Notes under the pieces: generated by a model
The model's input: only the letters and a program-made list of their open reading frames with translations
What the model was told of the DNA's origin: nothing
Database searches by the model: none
Assembly: GCA_015233465.1 (NCBI GenBank)
Contig: JADFXP010000010.1
Coordinates: 1-64,000, forward strand
Length of the DNA: 64,000 bases
From: Candidatus Magnetominusculus dajiuhuensis
GTDB lineage: Bacteria; Nitrospirota; Thermodesulfovibrionia; Thermodesulfovibrionales; Magnetobacteriaceae
Direction: 5' to 3'
Part shown: piece after piece, positions 63,501-64,000 of the stretch
How the letters are laid out: every line of letters begins with the position of its first letter
Numbering within the stretch: the stretch's first letter is position 1
Position numbers and translations under genes: made by a program

Positions 63501-63822
63501 GGCAACGCGGCTGCGTCCAGTTCTTTTGACTGCAATCACGGCGATATTAGGGCTTGTGCCGATGGTACTTGGTATTTCATATGATTTTCATAAGATGGAG
63601 ATTTCGTGGGTAAGTGAATCGTCTCAGATGTGGAGGACTATGGCGTCTGTAGTATCATTTGGTTTATTAATAGCAACATTTTTAACCCTTGTAGTAGTGC
63701 CAGTCTTATATTCCTTGTTTATTTCAGGACATAGAAGATCTGTAGCAATGATTTCATATATAAAGAAGATCTATTGGCTGCCATACGAGCGTATAACAGG
63801 CGATAAAAACCACGAAGATTAG
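60499..63822 (+). CDS. RND efflux pump inner-membrane transporter (AcrB/HAE1 type)
   Basis: The 1107-residue protein has the RND layout: membrane helix 1, a large periplasmic loop, helices 2-6 (with GMLVDDAVVIVENIYR, whose Asp pair is on the proton path), helix 7, a second loop and helices 8-12 (GVVVKNAIVLIDYINKLRER, GATRLRPVLLTAITAILGLV). It exports drugs or other hydrophobic compounds with the adaptor. The TTG start overlaps the adaptor stop as TTGA. No outer-membrane TolC is next to it. The length is slightly above the usual 1030-1060. Confidence 0.94.
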   Translation: MIISDLSVKHSVSVVVLAIIIIIVGMFSYHALPREDAPNITIPHVFVSTGYKGVSPSDIETSITIPIEKKLKGLEGVKKIKSVSSEGLSSIDVEFTTNVKMDDAVRKVKDKVDEAKPDLPTDLQQTPAVFEVNISEMPIAIYSLSGTCGLNCLKDIADKLKDDIETVPGVLEVTVTGGVEREIRIEPFPEKLAYYGIPILSLQNTIKSENQNTSGGIIRLGDGRFQLKVPGEFKTPDEMLNLVVGEHNGQLVYLREVAQVIDGYKEQMSRSRLNGRDAINITVKKRIGENIILISDQIDNIFDKRKSTWPIGTEVTKLMDKAKGIKMMVADLENNLYTGLILVIGIVFIFMGLRNAILVSVAIPFSMLITFIILYLLGITLNMVVLFSLSLVLGMLVDDAVVIVENIYRYTDQGVNKIDAAMLATSEVAYPVIGSTLTNIVAFAPLMYWTGIVGEFMKFLPITLIISLSASLFVALVINPVFSSIFMKTKKVAANNNLAEDVKKLGERPAEIKGFMMKGYIAILKTALNHRITLLICSFAILVICFQIWLYFVGLERPVEFFPKTDPESCYINLKVPVGADIDYIDGILKKIEVSINDVKQVFNKDSVNLTQESYLKSFTPKKHILKSGLKAAGPSDLENIEYIDAMSQVNPSGFSAFAQNSPNNVAVQFIDIEERKTPSAQTIEDMRNRLKDISGAKLTVAEAQKGPPTGAPINIEISGDEFSVIGEIAKKIKDILSQMPHVKDIEDDFEEGTPTVQVRIDRQKAAIFGLSTNAVGAALKTGYNGLNVSTYYESNKDYDITVQLADSSRRITDILNELMIPTPTGQIIPLTTIAQLDFSGGIGDITRINNERVVTVKANVDEAKVTGPIIREQAEKLLKNFPLPPGYKIKFTGEGESQQESQDFLQKAFFIALFLVFLVIVIEFNSIVQPFIIMTSVILSFGGVFIGLTVIHSPFGIIMAGIGVISLVGVVVKNAIVLIDYINKLRERGMEMTEAVIAGGATRLRPVLLTAITAILGLVPMVLGISYDFHKMEISWVSESSQMWRTMASVVSFGLLIATFLTLVVVPVLYSLFISGHRRSVAMISYIKKIYWLPYERITGDKNHED

Positions 63823-63830
63823 TTTTTTAT

Positions 63831-63892
63831 AATGGGTTCAAAGGGTCTAAGACCCTTTGCAGGATTTTTAAGGGCAGAGCCCTTAAAGGGTA
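63831..63892. repeat. Dispersed palindromic repeat, one-arm copy (M)
   Basis: AATGGGTTCAAAGGGTCTAAG, then ACCCTTTGCAGGATTTTTAA and GGGCAGAGCCCTTAAAGGG. It lies between the convergent RND pump gene and the response-regulator fragment. Confidence 0.85.
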
Positions 63893-63895
63893 CCT

Positions 63896-64000
63896 TCAAA
63901 CAATCTTCAAAACATCCTTAGCGATCTTTTTAATTTCTTCAGGTTTATAAGGTTTAGTAACATACATGTCTGCGCCAGCATCTATTCCCATTTTCTTATC
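63896..64000 (-). CDS. Response regulator receiver domain, 3' end only
   Basis: The 34 residues in the window, DKKMGIDAGADMYVTKPYKP then EEIKKIAKDVLKIV, are the last part of a CheY-like receiver. The GADxYxxKP motif supplies the conserved Lys. The stop follows directly, so there is no C-terminal output domain. The start is beyond the window edge. Confidence 0.82.
   Translation of the reverse strand, partial: DKKMGIDAGADMYVTKPYKPEEIKKIAKDVLKIV

Overview
The window looks like a piece of chromosome from a Gram-negative, flagellated, AT-rich bacterium. Supporting signs are an RND pump with a periplasmic adaptor, a Tat component with a Tat-exported substrate, a sigma-54-like promoter in front of flagellar rod genes, SspB and DksA. 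Fhs, a RACo-type corrinoid activator, many radical SAM/B12-type genes and FeoB suggest anaerobic or microaerophilic life. This would fit Desulfobacterota, Nitrospirota or a nearby candidate phylum, but no marker here fixes the taxon. I see no rRNA, tRNA, CRISPR array, prophage or intact transposase.

Layout. 1-6.1 kb: the 5' end of leuC (leaving the window), then sspB, dksA, a tatA/B gene, an unknown Lys-rich protein, scpA, a multi-spanning membrane protein and a B12-binding radical SAM enzyme. 6.2-13.5 kb: signalling genes. These are a cNMP/Ser-Thr kinase/HD-GYP fusion, a Tat-exported Cys-rich copper-storage-like protein, a PilZ-GAF protein, a hicBA pair, a PilZ-HDOD-like protein and a SPASM radical SAM protein. 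13.5-18.1 kb: moaC, ftsH-folP and two unknown envelope proteins. 18.5-28 kb: a Cache-GAF-PAS-GGDEF cyclase, a RACo-like protein, a secreted WD40-caspase and a secreted Sel1 protein. 28-37 kb: a leftward flagellar cluster (DUF2802-like, flgF, flgG, flgJ, flgM, flgN, flgK, flgL, csrA, fliW, fliK-like, flhB-like) headed by a sigma-54-like site. 37-46.5 kb: gpsA, a frameshifted secreted protein, a secreted hydrolase, a VapBC-like pair, a decayed RelBE-like locus, rpoD, feoB and a PIN/RHH pair. 46.7-52 kb: a dNTPase, a RuBisCO-like protein fused to a cupin, and a caspase-FGE protein. 52-64 kb: fhs, trpS, an M50 protease, pckA, an RND efflux pair and the end of a response regulator.

Two things stand out. 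First, one polypeptide carries a form IV RuBisCO-like domain and a C-terminal cupin. In Rhodospirillum rubrum, separate proteins of these two families act in succession in the MTA-isoprenoid shunt. Second, thirteen copies of a composite palindromic repeat lie next to gene ends. Some supply stop codons, C-terminal residues (GpsA) or a possible start codon. A smaller palindrome is inserted in frame in two PilZ proteins.

The signalling genes suggest heavy use of cyclic nucleotides: one diguanylate cyclase with an intact I-site, one HD-GYP domain tied to a protein kinase and cNMP sensor, and two PilZ proteins. CsrA-FliW and FlgM give the usual post-transcriptional and sigma-28 checkpoints on flagellar assembly.
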